Origin: Silvibacterium bohemicum | GTDB taxonomy: Bacteria > Acidobacteriota > Terriglobia > Terriglobales > Acidobacteriaceae | Assembly: GCF_001006305.1 (NCBI RefSeq) | Contig: NZ_LBHJ01000001.1 | Location: forward strand, 434,001 to 498,000 | Direction of reading: 5' to 3' | Length of the DNA stretch: 64,000 bases | In this document: positions 24,962-34,864 of the stretch, one piece after another | Layout: the number at the start of each line of letters is the position of its first letter | Position numbering within the stretch: position 1 is the first letter of the stretch | Notes under the pieces: model-generated | Told to the model about the DNA's origin: nothing | Database searches by the model: none | The model's input: only the letters and a program-made list of their open reading frames with translations | Position numbers and translations under genes: made by a program

Positions 24962-25761
24962 CTGGGGGCACGACCAAAATCTTTATGGGCGAACTAACTA
25001 CTATGGAACAGCCAGAGGCCATCTCTGTTGACGGCATGCCGCAATCGGGTAAACCTCTTATTCGAATTCTTTTGGCGGATTCCCAGGCGATTTATCGCGT
25101 GGGTATGCGCAAAGTTTTTGCCTTGGAAGACGACATCCGTGTCGTGGGTCAGGTGGAGCGCGTGGATCATTTGGCGGATGCTGTCGTTCGCCATCCCGCG
25201 GACGTACTGCTCATGGAAGGCAATCTGATCGCAGGCACCTCCGATGTCATTCCTGAAATCGTCCGGCTCGCGCCGGAGATGAAAATCATCGTGCAGACCT
25301 CGGGCACCGACGAAGCTCATACCGTAGAACTCTATCGGCGCGGCGTGCGCGGAATCATACCCCGGTCCATTGCCCCCGATCTGCTGGTGAAGTGCGTCCG
25401 CAAGATCGCCTCGGGTGAGACCTGGATCGACAACCAGTCGGTAACCTGGGTCATCGAAGCCTATCGCTCGCAGGCCACGTCGATCACCAATCCCAAGTCG
25501 CAGCCGAGACTTTCACCGAAAGAGCTCTCCATCATTGCCTGTATCACGCAGGGCAAGCGCAACAAGGAGATCGCCTTCCAGCTCGGCACCACCGAGCAGG
25601 TGGTGAAAAATTATCTGCGCAAGATCTATGACAAGCTGGGAGTTTCGGATCGCCTCGAACTGGCGCTCTACTGCCTGCATCATCAGATTCACAAGAAGGC
25701 AAGTGATCAAGAAGGCGCTATGGTCGTCAAGGCCGGCGTCAACGGAAGCGCTTCGCACTAG
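24958..25761 (+). CDS. NarL/LuxR-type regulator with a degenerate receiver domain
   Basis: The protein has 267 residues from the GTG overlapping the PilZ stop; ATG 24985 and 25003 are alternatives. The receiver fold (about 35-155) is clear, but its phosphorylation residues are changed: the acidic pair is Asp41-Ser42, the phospho-acceptor is Glu87 (LLMEGNL), the switch Thr114 is kept, and the invariant Lys is Arg136 (GIIPRS). The C-terminal LuxR-type HTH (about 185-245) is standard: LSPKELSIIACITQGKRNKEIAFQLGTTEQVVKNYLRKIYDKLG, quoted only in part: RNKEIAFQLGTTEQVVKNYL. The regulator probably does not use normal phosphotransfer, and Glu87 may mimic the phosphorylated state. Confidence 0.85.
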   Translation: MTGGTTKIFMGELTTMEQPEAISVDGMPQSGKPLIRILLADSQAIYRVGMRKVFALEDDIRVVGQVERVDHLADAVVRHPADVLLMEGNLIAGTSDVIPEIVRLAPEMKIIVQTSGTDEAHTVELYRRGVRGIIPRSIAPDLLVKCVRKIASGETWIDNQSVTWVIEAYRSQATSITNPKSQPRLSPKELSIIACITQGKRNKEIAFQLGTTEQVVKNYLRKIYDKLGVSDRLELALYCLHHQIHKKASDQEGAMVVKAGVNGSASH

Positions 25762-25770
25762 AAATTTAAG

Positions 25771-25785
25771 TCGTCATCCTGAGCG
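25771..25785 (-). repeat. Dispersed TCATTCTGAGCG-like motif, copy 2
   Basis: TCGTCATCCTGAGCG is the reverse complement type of the CTCAGAATGACGA core at 9921-9933. The short length makes this a weak match on its own. Confidence 0.4.
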
Positions 25786-25977
25786 CGCGCGAACGGAAAT
25801 TCATTTTGTTCGCGCCATCGCCAGCCTCTGATTCTGCAATCGCCCCCGGCTTCACGATCGAAGTGTGTCACGCGCCGCTCGTTATCTTGATCCACTTATC
25901 TCGAGACGTGCCCCATCACTCACTCTTTCCTCTGGTAATCTCGTTCTGAGCCGGAAGTCGCGCTCGATGAATCGCCT

Positions 25978-27243
25978 ATGCCGAGCGTCTTCCGGAGCCT
26001 GAACTCCCATCAGCGCCACGCCTTTGCCGCCTGTTTCCTTGGCTGGTCGCTGGATGCTTTCGATTTCTTCATTCTGGTCTTCTGTGTCTCTTCGATTGCC
26101 GGCGACTTCCACGTCCAGCCGTCCGCCGTAGCCGAAGCATTGTTTTTCACTCTCGCCTTTCGTCCCGTAGGAGCCTTTCTCTTCGGTGCTCTGGCGGACA
26201 AGTATGGCCGCCGGCCGGCGCTGATGCTGAATATCGCCTGTTACTCGATCTTCGAGCTGGCCTGTGCCTTTGTCACCTCGCTGCACGGCCTCTACTTGCT
26301 GCGCGCTCTCTTCGGAATCGCCATGGGCGGCGAGTGGGGCGTAGGCGCGGCGCTGGCCTTTGAAACTCTCCCCAAGGAAGGCCGCGGGTTTTTCTCCGGG
26401 CTGCTGCAGGAGGGATACGTCGTCGGCTATCTGGTCGCCGCAGCCGCGTATGCTTTGCTCTTTCCGCACTTCGCTCACATGATGTGGCATGGATACATCG
26501 TCGGCTGGCGAGGCATGTTCATCGTCGGAGCGATTCCTGCGCTGCTGGTCTTCTACATCGGTTTCAAGGTGGAAGAGTCGCCGGTATGGCGCGAGCGCAA
26601 CGCCCGCGCAACTGCTCCACAAGCGGCCTCAACTGAACCTAAAACCGGGGTACTGGCCGGCATTCGCCAATACGCGCCGACTTTCCTGTTTCTTATCCTG
26701 CTCATGACCGGCTTCAATGCTCTCTCGCACGGAACGCAGGATCTCTATCCGACTTTTCTTCAGAAGGACCATCACTTCTCGGCGGGCCTCACGGGCGCGG
26801 TTGCCATCGTCTATAACGTGGGAGCGCTGCTGGGCGGAATTTTCTTTGGCGCGCTCTCTGAGAAATTCGGACGCAAGCGGACCATCATTGCGGCCGCACT
26901 TCTTTCGCTGCCGATGATCCCGCTCTACGCCTTCTCGCATTCTCTCTACGCGCTGGCCGGCGGAGCCTTTCTCATGCAGTTCATGGTGCAGGGAGCCTGG
27001 GGCGTGGTGCCCGCCTATCTCAGCGAGCTCTCGCCTGGACCGGTGCGAGCGACCTTCCCGGGATTGGCCTATCAGCTCGGCAACCTGATCACTTCACGTA
27101 ACTCGGTGATTCAGGCCAAGGCCGCAGAACGCTTCGGAGGCTACGGACGCGTGCTTGCCGTTACCGTGCTGATCGTCGCCTGCTTCCTGGCCATCATTAC
27201 CGCGTTCGGAAGAGAGTCCCGCGGCGCCGACCTCACTGTATAA
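25978..27243 (+). CDS. MFS transporter, sialate/lactate-like (SHS family)
   Basis: The 421-residue protein has about 12 predicted membrane helices. The signature loops are present: GALADKYGRRPALM between helices 2 and 3, and GALSEKFGRKRTII in the second half. WSLDAFDFFILVF in helix 1, and RALFGIAMGGEWGVGAALAFE in helix 4, fit the SHS family of proton symporters for lactate, pyruvate or sialic acid. It likely imports a monocarboxylate or acidic sugar. The gene stands between the response regulator gene and kdsB, and acsA nearby would fit acetate or lactate use, which is inference. Confidence 0.85.
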   Translation: MPSVFRSLNSHQRHAFAACFLGWSLDAFDFFILVFCVSSIAGDFHVQPSAVAEALFFTLAFRPVGAFLFGALADKYGRRPALMLNIACYSIFELACAFVTSLHGLYLLRALFGIAMGGEWGVGAALAFETLPKEGRGFFSGLLQEGYVVGYLVAAAAYALLFPHFAHMMWHGYIVGWRGMFIVGAIPALLVFYIGFKVEESPVWRERNARATAPQAASTEPKTGVLAGIRQYAPTFLFLILLMTGFNALSHGTQDLYPTFLQKDHHFSAGLTGAVAIVYNVGALLGGIFFGALSEKFGRKRTIIAAALLSLPMIPLYAFSHSLYALAGGAFLMQFMVQGAWGVVPAYLSELSPGPVRATFPGLAYQLGNLITSRNSVIQAKAAERFGGYGRVLAVTVLIVACFLAIITAFGRESRGADLTV

Positions 27244-27261
27244 ACCGTCTTGTGGTGGAGG

Positions 27262-27996
27262 TCAGCGTTTCCTCTCCAAGATCAGCTTCTCCACCGCGCG
27301 AAAATCCTCTTCGGTGTCGACGCCGATGGTGTCGTAGGGCGTGTGCGAAACATAGACGTCAATGCCGTTTTCGAGGAAGCGCAGCTGCTCCAGTTTTTCG
27401 ATAGCCTCAAGGCGGCTGGCGGGTAGAGAAGGAAAGCGTTGCAGCGCGGCTTTGCGGTACGCGTATATTCCGAGATGCTTGCGATACGCCACCCCGCCTG
27501 CCTTGTCGCGGTCGTAGGGGATGGTCGCGCGTGAAAAATAAAGCGCCCGACCATTTGCGGCCGTCACCACCTTCACCGCGTGCGGATTGGTGACCTGCTC
27601 GGGGTTGCAATCCGTCGCCAGCGTTGTCACCTCGACCTCGGGCCGCTCCATCGGTGCGAGCAGCGCCTCCAGATGCTCGGGGCGCAGCAGCGGCTCGTCC
27701 CCTTGTATGTTGACGTAAATATCGGCGGCGATCGACTGCGCTACGGCATGCACGCGGTCGGTGCCGCTGGCGCAATCCTCTGGTGTAAAGACAGCCGGCA
27801 GGCCATGCTCCTGTGCGAAGCTCAGGACCTCTTCGGAATCCGTCGCGATCAGTACCTGGTCGAGCAGAGGACAGGCGCGCGCCGCGTGGTAGACCCATCC
27901 GATCATCGGTTCGCCCGCAATTTCGCGAAGCACCTTGCGGGGAAGCCGGGTCGAAGCCAGGCGGGCGGGAATGACTCCAAGGACACGTTGTTTCAT
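27262..27996 (-). CDS. kdsB: 3-deoxy-manno-octulosonate cytidylyltransferase
   Basis: The protein has 244 residues from ATG 27996; a TTG at 28029 with AAGGA 6 nt upstream would give 255. The shorter form fits the family start (VLGVIPARLASTRLPRKVL). CMP-Kdo synthase motifs are IATDSEEV, FTPEDCASGTDRV, YVNIQGDEPLL and YDRD, with KHLGIYAYRKAAL later. It activates Kdo with CTP for lipopolysaccharide inner core, so the organism makes a Gram-negative outer membrane. It is divergent from acsA. Confidence 0.92.
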   Translation of the reverse strand: MKQRVLGVIPARLASTRLPRKVLREIAGEPMIGWVYHAARACPLLDQVLIATDSEEVLSFAQEHGLPAVFTPEDCASGTDRVHAVAQSIAADIYVNIQGDEPLLRPEHLEALLAPMERPEVEVTTLATDCNPEQVTNPHAVKVVTAANGRALYFSRATIPYDRDKAGGVAYRKHLGIYAYRKAALQRFPSLPASRLEAIEKLEQLRFLENGIDVYVSHTPYDTIGVDTEEDFRAVEKLILERKR

Positions 27997-28237
27997 CACG
28001 AGGGCGGGATCGCTATCGATTTCGATCAAATCTGTTCCTTATGGGTTCCTTGTCGGGTTAGAGCCAGTTTAATAGAGAAAATCCGGCTGTTTTTGCACCT
28101 GATAACCTGTCTATACTGCTCCGCCCTTGCGCCCTCCTTCACCGACCCGTTAGTGTGGAGCTTGAACTGCGCTTTGTCGAACTCTTTGCCTTCGCTCGGC
28201 GCACATCTTCCTGAACCAAAGGCAGGCCTGAAAGCGC

Positions 28238-30202
28238 ATGACGTCTCCTTCGCACACCGATTCGCACCTTAGCTCGACTCTTCGCGAGAACCGCATGTTT
28301 CCTCCTCCGCCCGAGTTCGCCGCGAAGGCCCGGATCGGCAGTCTTGCCGAATACGATGAGCTCTACGCGCGCTCGGCCGCTGCCCCCGAGGCGTTCTGGG
28401 ACGAGATCGCGCGCGAGCTGCACTGGTTTGCTCCCTGGACCAAGACGCTGGAGTGGGATCTGCCCTGGGCCAAATGGTTCGTCGGCGGGAAAATCAACAT
28501 CTCCTACAACTGCCTCGATCGCCACGTCAACAACGGCAAGAAGGACAAGACCGCAATCCTCTGGGAGGGCGAGCCGGGCGAGGTCCGCAAGCTGACCTAC
28601 GGAGAGCTGTTGAGCGAAGTGGAGCGCTTCGCAAATGCTCTCAAGTCGCTGGGCATCGGTAAGGGCGATCGCGTGGCCGTGTACATGGGCATGACGCCCG
28701 AGCTGGCCGTCGCCATCCTGGCCTGCGCGCGCATCGGCGCGGTGCACTCCGTCATCTTCGGAGGGTTTGCCGCCAACGCAATTGTTGATCGCGTCAACGA
28801 TGCGCAATGCGTCGCCATCCTCACCCAGGACACTTCTTATCGCCGCGGTTCGCAGGTGAAGCTGAAGGCATCGGTTGACGAGGCGCTGCCTCACTGTCCC
28901 ACGGTGAAGAATGTCGTCGTATACAAACGATCGGGTGCAGACATCACCATGCAGGCCGGCCGCGATCACTGGTGGCACGATCTGATGGCCGCGGCCGCGC
29001 CGGCTTGCCCGGCCGAGCAGCTCGACTCCGAAGATCCGCTTTACATCCTCTATACCTCAGGAACGACCGGCAAGCCCAAGGGGCTGGTCCACACCACCGG
29101 CGGCTACTCCGTCGGCACCTATTTCACCAGCAAGCTGGTCTTCGACCTGAAGGATGACGATGTCTACTGGTGCTCGGCCGACATCGGCTGGGTCACCGGG
29201 CACTCGTACGTGATCTACGGCATCCTGCAGAACGGCGTCACGACGCTGATGTATGAAGGCGCGCCGAACCATCCCGAGTGCGACCGCTTCTGGAAGATCA
29301 TCGACGACCACAAGGTCTCTGTCTTCTACACTGCACCTACCGCGATCCGCGCCTTTATCAAGTGGGGCGATCAGTATCCGCTCAAGCACGACTTGAGCAG
29401 CCTGCGCCTGCTTGGGACGGTGGGCGAGCCCATCAATCCCGAGGCCTGGATGTGGTATCGCGACATGATCGGCAAAGGCCGCTGCCCTATCGTCGATACC
29501 TGGTGGCAAACTGAGACCGGCGCCATCATGATCGCGCCCGTGCCGGGAGCGGTCGCCACCAAGCCTGGTTCTGCAACGAGACCGCTGCCCGGAATTGTGC
29601 CGGAGATTGTTACAAAAGAGGGTGACCCGGTTCCACCCGGCCAGGGAGGCTTGCTGATCATCCGCAAACCATGGCCGTCCATGGCTCGCACCATCTTCAA
29701 CGATCCCGAGCGCTACGAGCAGGCTTACTGGTCCGAGGTCCCCGGCTCCTATTTCACAGGTGACGGCGCGCGCTGTGACGACGACGGCTACTACTGGCTG
29801 ATGGGCCGCGTCGACGACGTGATCAACGTCAGCGGTCATCGCCTTGGCACCATGGAAATCGAATCCGCGCTCGTAGCCCATCCCAAGGTCGCCGAAGCCG
29901 CGGTCGTCGGTCGTCCCGACGAGCTGAAAGGGCAGGGAATCTCTGCTTTCGTCACTCTCGAAAGCGCATTCCAGCCTTCGCCCGAACTCAAAGATGAGCT
30001 GCGCAAGTGGGTGGCGAAAGAGATCGGAGCGCTGGCCCGCCCCGACGATCTTCGCTTTACCGATCAGTTGCCGAAGACGCGCTCCGGAAAGATCATGCGC
30101 CGGCTGCTGCGTGAGTTAGCGACCCACGGAGAAATCAAAGGCGATACAACGACCCTCGAAGACTTCAGCGTAATCGCCAAGCTGCGCGAGCAGGATGAGT
30201 AG
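28238..30202 (+). CDS. acsA: Acetyl-coenzyme A synthetase
   Basis: The 654-residue adenylate-forming enzyme makes acetyl-CoA from acetate, ATP and CoA. It has the N-terminal Acs segment ([18 protein letters not shown]), the P-loop [59 protein letters not shown] and the C-terminal [13 protein letters not shown], whose lysine is the usual acetylation site. Length is normal. The gene is a single unit. It faces oprB, and a family A palindrome sits between the two stops. Confidence 0.96.
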   Translation: MTSPSHTDSHLSSTLRENRMFPPPPEFAAKARIGSLAEYDELYARSAAAPEAFWDEIARELHWFAPWTKTLEWDLPWAKWFVGGKINISYNCLDRHVNNGKKDKTAILWEGEPGEVRKLTYGELLSEVERFANALKSLGIGKGDRVAVYMGMTPELAVAILACARIGAVHSVIFGGFAANAIVDRVNDAQCVAILTQDTSYRRGSQVKLKASVDEALPHCPTVKNVVVYKRSGADITMQAGRDHWWHDLMAAAAPACPAEQLDSEDPLYILYTSGTTGKPKGLVHTTGGYSVGTYFTSKLVFDLKDDDVYWCSADIGWVTGHSYVIYGILQNGVTTLMYEGAPNHPECDRFWKIIDDHKVSVFYTAPTAIRAFIKWGDQYPLKHDLSSLRLLGTVGEPINPEAWMWYRDMIGKGRCPIVDTWWQTETGAIMIAPVPGAVATKPGSATRPLPGIVPEIVTKEGDPVPPGQGGLLIIRKPWPSMARTIFNDPERYEQAYWSEVPGSYFTGDGARCDDDGYYWLMGRVDDVINVSGHRLGTMEIESALVAHPKVAEAAVVGRPDELKGQGISAFVTLESAFQPSPELKDELRKWVAKEIGALARPDDLRFTDQLPKTRSGKIMRRLLRELATHGEIKGDTTTLEDFSVIAKLREQDE

Positions 30203-30229
30203 TTCGCGCCTGTAACAGGCTGAGGGTGC

Positions 30230-30255
30230 CCCACGTCTGGATTTTAAGACGTGGG
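30230..30255 (+). repeat. Palindromic dispersed repeat, family A copy 4
   Basis: A 9-bp perfect stem CCCACGTCT/AGACGTGGG with an 8-nt loop GGATTTTA, preceded by GGGTGCC. It lies between the convergent acsA and oprB genes and could end both transcripts, though no long T-run follows. Confidence 0.87.
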
Positions 30256-30306
30256 ATGAAACATAGTCCAGCCATCCGTTACTTGAATTGGCTATACACG
30301 TCCGCT

Positions 30307-31800
30307 CTAGAAGTCGACGTGTGCGCGAACGCTTGGCACCCACACCGGTCCGCGATCGCGGTTATACCCTGGGCTGTCGACGTGCTGCAGATCGAAGGCG
30401 AAGTATAGCCCCTTCCACGCGTGCATGTTGTAGTAGGACTCCTCGATATTCTCGCGCCCGTAGTTCAGGTGCCCATCGCCGAGAATGAAGCCCAGACCGC
30501 CGTAGGCCAGATAGTTCTGATGATCCTTCTTGATGGCGTTGCTCACAAACGTAGTGCCGACTTTGTCGAGAGGTCGATGCCACGCTGCGCCTGAGTAGTC
30601 GCCGCCAATGGCGACTGTCTGATCGATCTCGGTGTAGGCATACGACTCGTGCTGTCCCTCATTCCAGCCGAAGCGGCTATACACGCGGAGATACTGCGTG
30701 ATCTCCTGCTCGTTGTTCCAGGTGAAGCCATACTTCACCGCGCCGAAATGCGCATGGTTCGCGATCTCCGGAGTTAAATCGCTGCCGGCGAGGAAAGCCT
30801 CGACCGCTTCACGGTAGGTGCCCATGTGGGCATTGTTCACGTAGCCGAGAATGCGCGTCGTGCCCTTGCGCTTGGGAAGCACCGACTGCCGCAGCTCGAA
30901 CTCCCAGTTCTGCCCGCGAGCGCGTGAGAAGGCCCAGTCGAGATCGATACCGTTGGCCACCGTGGGCATGGCGAAGATGCCGTAACGCGCGCTCCAGTTG
31001 CGGTCGTCGTATTCGAGCACGCCGCCCACCGTATAACCGCGCGTGTCGGCCGCGTAATCCCACGCGCCGTTGTTGTCGACCGACCAGTTCATGAACTGCA
31101 GATGGCTGTCGCTGCCGATGGAGTTGAGGTCGAAGACATCGGGCAGGCTCATCTTGCCCACACGCGCCTCGAAGCGCCTCACCGGCACCTCGGTTGCAAG
31201 CGAGAATGGTCCGCGCTCGGCCTCGGTCATCTCGTCGGTGAGTCCAAAGGTCTGGTGAATGACTCCGCGTGCGAGATATGGTGATGAGCCCAGGTTCGGG
31301 TTCCGAACCACATCCACATTCATGAAGCCGGCAACGCCCAGGGCTTCGCTCAACCCACGGCCGCCGGCGCTCTCGAAATCTACGATGAAATCGGTGTTGT
31401 AGCGGGTATTTTTGTGTGGCTGGAAGCCAAGATAAAGCGTTCCCAGCATAGACGTCTTGTATTCGCCGGCGTTGCGAAAGCTGTTCGTTCCCTGATACGG
31501 AGAATGAAAGGCAAAATTGGACTGGAAGATAATATTCGCCTGACCCGCGATATAGTAGCGGGCATTGTCAGGATGGGGAAAGAACGTGACTTCGCTTTCT
31601 TCCGGCGCTGCCGGCTCAGAGCTATCGTTGCTGCTCGCACTCGACCCCGGATTTTGCGCGAGGAAGAGATCTGTCGAGAACTCACGCAGGCCCGCCGTGC
31701 TCAGCTGGGCGGAGGGTGCATCCGGCAAAATCGCGATCGACTGCGCGCGGGCGCCAAGAAAGGCCGGCAGCAGGCAGACAATCGTAACCCAAACGCGCAC
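30307..31800 (-). CDS. oprB: Carbohydrate-selective porin, OprB family
   Basis: The protein has 497 residues from GTG 31800, chosen because GGAGGA lies 4 nt upstream and because it opens directly with a signal peptide (VRVWVTIVCLLPAFLGARAQ). The barrel has GQANIIFQSNFAFHSPYQGTNSFRN, LGFQPHKNTRYNTDFIVDFE, GKMSLPDVFDLN, YGFTWNNEQEITQYLRVYSRFGWNEG and ends in HVDF (aromatic C-terminus). Members pass sugars or other small solutes through the outer membrane. The gene is divergent from the RcnR-type regulator, whose operator lies about 155-170 bp from this start. Confidence 0.85.
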   Translation of the reverse strand: MRVWVTIVCLLPAFLGARAQSIAILPDAPSAQLSTAGLREFSTDLFLAQNPGSSASSNDSSEPAAPEESEVTFFPHPDNARYYIAGQANIIFQSNFAFHSPYQGTNSFRNAGEYKTSMLGTLYLGFQPHKNTRYNTDFIVDFESAGGRGLSEALGVAGFMNVDVVRNPNLGSSPYLARGVIHQTFGLTDEMTEAERGPFSLATEVPVRRFEARVGKMSLPDVFDLNSIGSDSHLQFMNWSVDNNGAWDYAADTRGYTVGGVLEYDDRNWSARYGIFAMPTVANGIDLDWAFSRARGQNWEFELRQSVLPKRKGTTRILGYVNNAHMGTYREAVEAFLAGSDLTPEIANHAHFGAVKYGFTWNNEQEITQYLRVYSRFGWNEGQHESYAYTEIDQTVAIGGDYSGAAWHRPLDKVGTTFVSNAIKKDHQNYLAYGGLGFILGDGHLNYGRENIEESYYNMHAWKGLYFAFDLQHVDSPGYNRDRGPVWVPSVRAHVDF

Positions 31801-31955
31801 AGATTCCTCCGTAAGATGCTTTTCGGAAATAGTAGGACGACAAGTTGAAACGATCATTCACGGGAAAGGTTGCAGTTTGGTTACAACTCCCCGTCAGCCA
31901 GCCGCGAATTGGTCAAAAAGCGAACTCGCTCCCCACGCCGACAGCTTTTTTTACC

Positions 31956-31972
31956 ATACCCCCCTAGGATAT
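31956..31972 (+). promoter_or_regulatory. CsoR/RcnR-type operator with C-tract
   Basis: ATACCCCCCTAGGATAT lies 12 bp upstream of the rcnR-like start. It has the A/T-flanked six-base C-tract dyad recognised by CsoR/RcnR-family repressors and overlaps where the promoter should be, so autoregulation is likely. It may also affect the divergent oprB gene. Binding is inferred. Confidence 0.65.
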
Positions 31973-31984
31973 TAAAATATAAAT

Positions 31985-32260
31985 ATGTCTCATTTAGAAA
32001 AAGAAAAACAAAAGCTCGTTGCCCGCATCCGGCGTATTCGCGGCCAGGTAGATTCCGTCGAAAAGTCGCTTGGCTCGGAGGCGGACTGTGCCGACGTGCT
32101 GATGCTTCTGGCCAACATCCGGGGAGGCATCAACAGCCTCATGGCGGAAGTCCTTGAGGATCACATCCGCAATCACATGATGGGCCCCGAGAAAAGTCCC
32201 GCGCCGTCCGTCGAGCTGGCCGAAGACCTCATCGACCTGGTGCGTGCTTACTTGAAGTGA
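31985..32260 (+). CDS. rcnR: RcnR-type metal-sensing repressor (CsoR/FrmR/RcnR family)
   Basis: This 91-residue all-helical protein matches the family length. The residues used as metal ligands in E. coli RcnR are all present at the same positions: His3, Cys35, His60 and His64, the His-Cys-His-His fingerprint of nickel/cobalt sensors. CsoR would have Cys in the last place and FrmR lacks it. NIRGGINSLMAEVLEDHIRNH is the central helix. RcnR proteins bind DNA in the apo form and release it with Ni or Co. A C-tract operator lies just upstream. No efflux pump gene is adjacent, so its targets beyond itself are unknown. The symbol is by fingerprint, not by synteny. Confidence 0.85.
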   Translation: MSHLEKEKQKLVARIRRIRGQVDSVEKSLGSEADCADVLMLLANIRGGINSLMAEVLEDHIRNHMMGPEKSPAPSVELAEDLIDLVRAYLK

Positions 32261-32269
32261 GCGGGGCCG

Positions 32270-34864
32270 TTACTTCAGCAGGTCCATGGCTTGTTCCAGT
32301 GCGGCCGTAAGCAGCAACTGCGCGCCCGTGGTCAGCTTGCGTCCTTCTGCGGTGAGGTAGAAGACGTCGATGGCCATCTCGCCTTCGGTATCGATGAGCG
32401 CGACCTCGATATTGCATCCGCATTTGGCGAAGCTCTTGGCGATCTCCCGCAACAGCCCCGGGGTATCGGGCGCCACCACCTGCAGCAATGTGCTGTGCGA
32501 GGAAGAGTCGCTATCGAATTCGAATCGCGTCTCGATATTGACCTTGGCTTGAGTGCGGCGGTTGGCGTGGCGTCGCGCGTTCAACAGCTTTTCGATCGAG
32601 ACCTGCTGCCCAATTGCGTCGCGGATGCTCTGCAGAAAACGGTCGATCTCCGAAGGGTTCAGCGCCAGGGTCTCGAAGGGATCGGTGAACTGGAAGGTGT
32701 CGATGATGAGGCCGGCGGCATTCGAGAAGGCATCCGCCTTTACGATATTCATGCCCCACGAAGACAGCACGCCGGCCATGTCGGCGAAGAGCAGCGGCCG
32801 GTCTGTGGTGACCAGCGTGATCTCATTTAGCTGGCGGACGGTGCGAAAGGCTACTTGCACGGGCTCCTTCGCGAGCTGGAGCGCCATCATGAAGTGGCTG
32901 CGAATCTGATCCGGCAATCGCGTCTGCAAATACCGCTGCGGCAACCCTTCCAGGAAGGCGCGCAGCTCCGGCGCGCGGTCCGGAGCCAATGCCATGATGC
33001 GGTTGAGCACCGCCGGGTCGGCATCGACGTGATAGCGTACTTCGTCGACGCTGCGATCCAGAAAATTCGACGCGCCCATGTAGAGCTGCCAGAGATTCTC
33101 CGCCTTCCATGGAGTGAGCGCGTCGGGGGCGACCGCTTTGATGTCGGCGTAGGTCATCAGCGTCAGCATTTTCAGCTGCGGCTGTGTCCCGATCTTCTCG
33201 GCCAGCGCACGAATCGTCTCGGCGGCGAAAATATCGCGGCGCAGCGCCAGCGACATCTCCAAATGATGGCGAATGATGCGCCGCACCGTCTCGCGCTCCT
33301 CGGTGTCGAACTCGAGCCGCGCAAAAAGATTCTCCGTCAACTCCACGCTCTGGATGGCGTGATTGCCGGTGCGCCGCGCCTTGCCCGTGTCGTGCATGAG
33401 CAGCGCCAGGAAGAAGAGATCCAGGCGATCGATCTCGGGCAACAGCGTGGCAAAGCGCTTCTCCCAGTCCTGGTGGGGCTGGCGCAGGGCATGAACATTG
33501 TCGATGACCAGAAAGGTGTGTTCGTCGACGGTATAGCGATGGTACGAATCGCGGATAACCAGCGAGTCGATGCCATGAAACTCCGGGATCAGCAGCTCCA
33601 GAATGCCCAGCGCGTGCATGGTGCGCAGAGCATGCGCCGCATAGGGTCCGAGCAGCACCTCGCGCAGGCAGTTCCAGAGGAACGGCCCCTCAGGCATCTG
33701 CACCGCGAGGACGGGAAGGCTATCGGCGATGCGGTCTTCCGCGTTCTGGCTTAATTTGTAACCGTGAGTGGCAATAATTCCGAAGATGCGCAGGATGGCA
33801 TCGCCATCGATGTCGGTTGCCGTCTCATCAAGGTCGAGCCGGCCTTGTTCGAGAAAAAAATCGGTGCCCGGAACTGGCGTCCGTTTGCGCTTGAATTGTT
33901 TGTAGAAGGAGCGACGCGCAGGCGGCAGGTCATCGAGCAGCAGAGCCGCGCGGCGATAGATGGTGCGCGCGTGGCGATAATATGTCCGCATCCAGTAGGC
34001 GGGATCGGCTGAGCCGCGCGTTTCCAGCCCCACGCTCTGAGCCGCAGCCTCGTCCTGCGCATGCCAGTCGAGAATATTGTCGTCGCGGCGGTTCCTGTAG
34101 TGCAGGAAACATCGTGCCGCGGCAAGAAAGTCGTAAGCGGATTCGCGCTCGTTGTGGGTCGCGTAGAAGGAATTGGTCTCGGGCTTGGGCCACGCCTTCT
34201 CCGACTTGAGCGTTGCCAGCAGCGTCAGCCACTGCGCCACGTGATAATCGCGCAGGCCGCCCGGACACTCCTTGATATTGGGCTCGAGATGAAAGATGGT
34301 GTTGCCGTATTTCGCGTGCCGTGCGCGCGCAATCTCGCCGAGGTTTTGTACGATCGTGTCCCAGTCGCGCAATCCCAGCGTCGGCAAAAGCTCGCTCTCC
34401 AGCCGTTTGTAAAGCCCCGCATCGCCGGCGATGAATCTGCGGTCCAGCAAGGAGACGGTGAACTCGAGATTGTCGGGGTCGACGCGATCGCATTCCTTCA
34501 GCGTGCGTGTCGCCGGACTGGCGCGTAGTCCCGCGTCCCACATGGCCTGGGTCGTCGCACGCAACAGCTCGTGCGAGTCCCGCTCCACGCTCTCGTTTGC
34601 GCAGACATACAGAATGTCGACATCGGAAAAAGGAAAGAGCTCTTTGCGTCCGAACCCGCCGGTTGCGACGAGAGCAAGGTTGCTGCGGTCCGCTCCGCTC
34701 GACAACCCTGTCCATATCTGGCGAACGATGTTGTCCACCAGCGTGGCGCGTCGCCGGATGGCCGCCGAACCATCGCCGCTGCGCTCGAAGGACTGGCGCA
34801 CGTCCTCGCTCTCCTGTTGGTACAGGCTCCGCAACTGAGGCAGCAATGAAAGGTCAGCGGTCAT
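32270..34864 (-). CDS. glnD: [Protein-PII] uridylyltransferase / uridylyl-removing enzyme
   Basis: The 864-residue protein has the four GlnD domains: nucleotidyltransferase (LVATGGFGRKELFPFSDVDIL), a linker with HLEPNIKECPGGLRDYH, an HD domain (LMHDTGKARRTGNHAIQS) and two C-terminal ACT domains (VTTDRPLLFADMAGVLSSWG and VVAPDTPGLLREIAKSFAKCG). It adds UMP to PII proteins in low glutamine and removes it in high glutamine. It follows amt and the PII gene on the same strand, 179 bp past the PII stop, giving a full nitrogen-sensing set. It converges on the RcnR-type gene with 9 bp between stops. Confidence 0.95.
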   Translation of the reverse strand: MTADLSLLPQLRSLYQQESEDVRQSFERSGDGSAAIRRRATLVDNIVRQIWTGLSSGADRSNLALVATGGFGRKELFPFSDVDILYVCANESVERDSHELLRATTQAMWDAGLRASPATRTLKECDRVDPDNLEFTVSLLDRRFIAGDAGLYKRLESELLPTLGLRDWDTIVQNLGEIARARHAKYGNTIFHLEPNIKECPGGLRDYHVAQWLTLLATLKSEKAWPKPETNSFYATHNERESAYDFLAAARCFLHYRNRRDDNILDWHAQDEAAAQSVGLETRGSADPAYWMRTYYRHARTIYRRAALLLDDLPPARRSFYKQFKRKRTPVPGTDFFLEQGRLDLDETATDIDGDAILRIFGIIATHGYKLSQNAEDRIADSLPVLAVQMPEGPFLWNCLREVLLGPYAAHALRTMHALGILELLIPEFHGIDSLVIRDSYHRYTVDEHTFLVIDNVHALRQPHQDWEKRFATLLPEIDRLDLFFLALLMHDTGKARRTGNHAIQSVELTENLFARLEFDTEERETVRRIIRHHLEMSLALRRDIFAAETIRALAEKIGTQPQLKMLTLMTYADIKAVAPDALTPWKAENLWQLYMGASNFLDRSVDEVRYHVDADPAVLNRIMALAPDRAPELRAFLEGLPQRYLQTRLPDQIRSHFMMALQLAKEPVQVAFRTVRQLNEITLVTTDRPLLFADMAGVLSSWGMNIVKADAFSNAAGLIIDTFQFTDPFETLALNPSEIDRFLQSIRDAIGQQVSIEKLLNARRHANRRTQAKVNIETRFEFDSDSSSHSTLLQVVAPDTPGLLREIAKSFAKCGCNIEVALIDTEGEMAIDVFYLTAEGRKLTTGAQLLLTAALEQAMDLLK

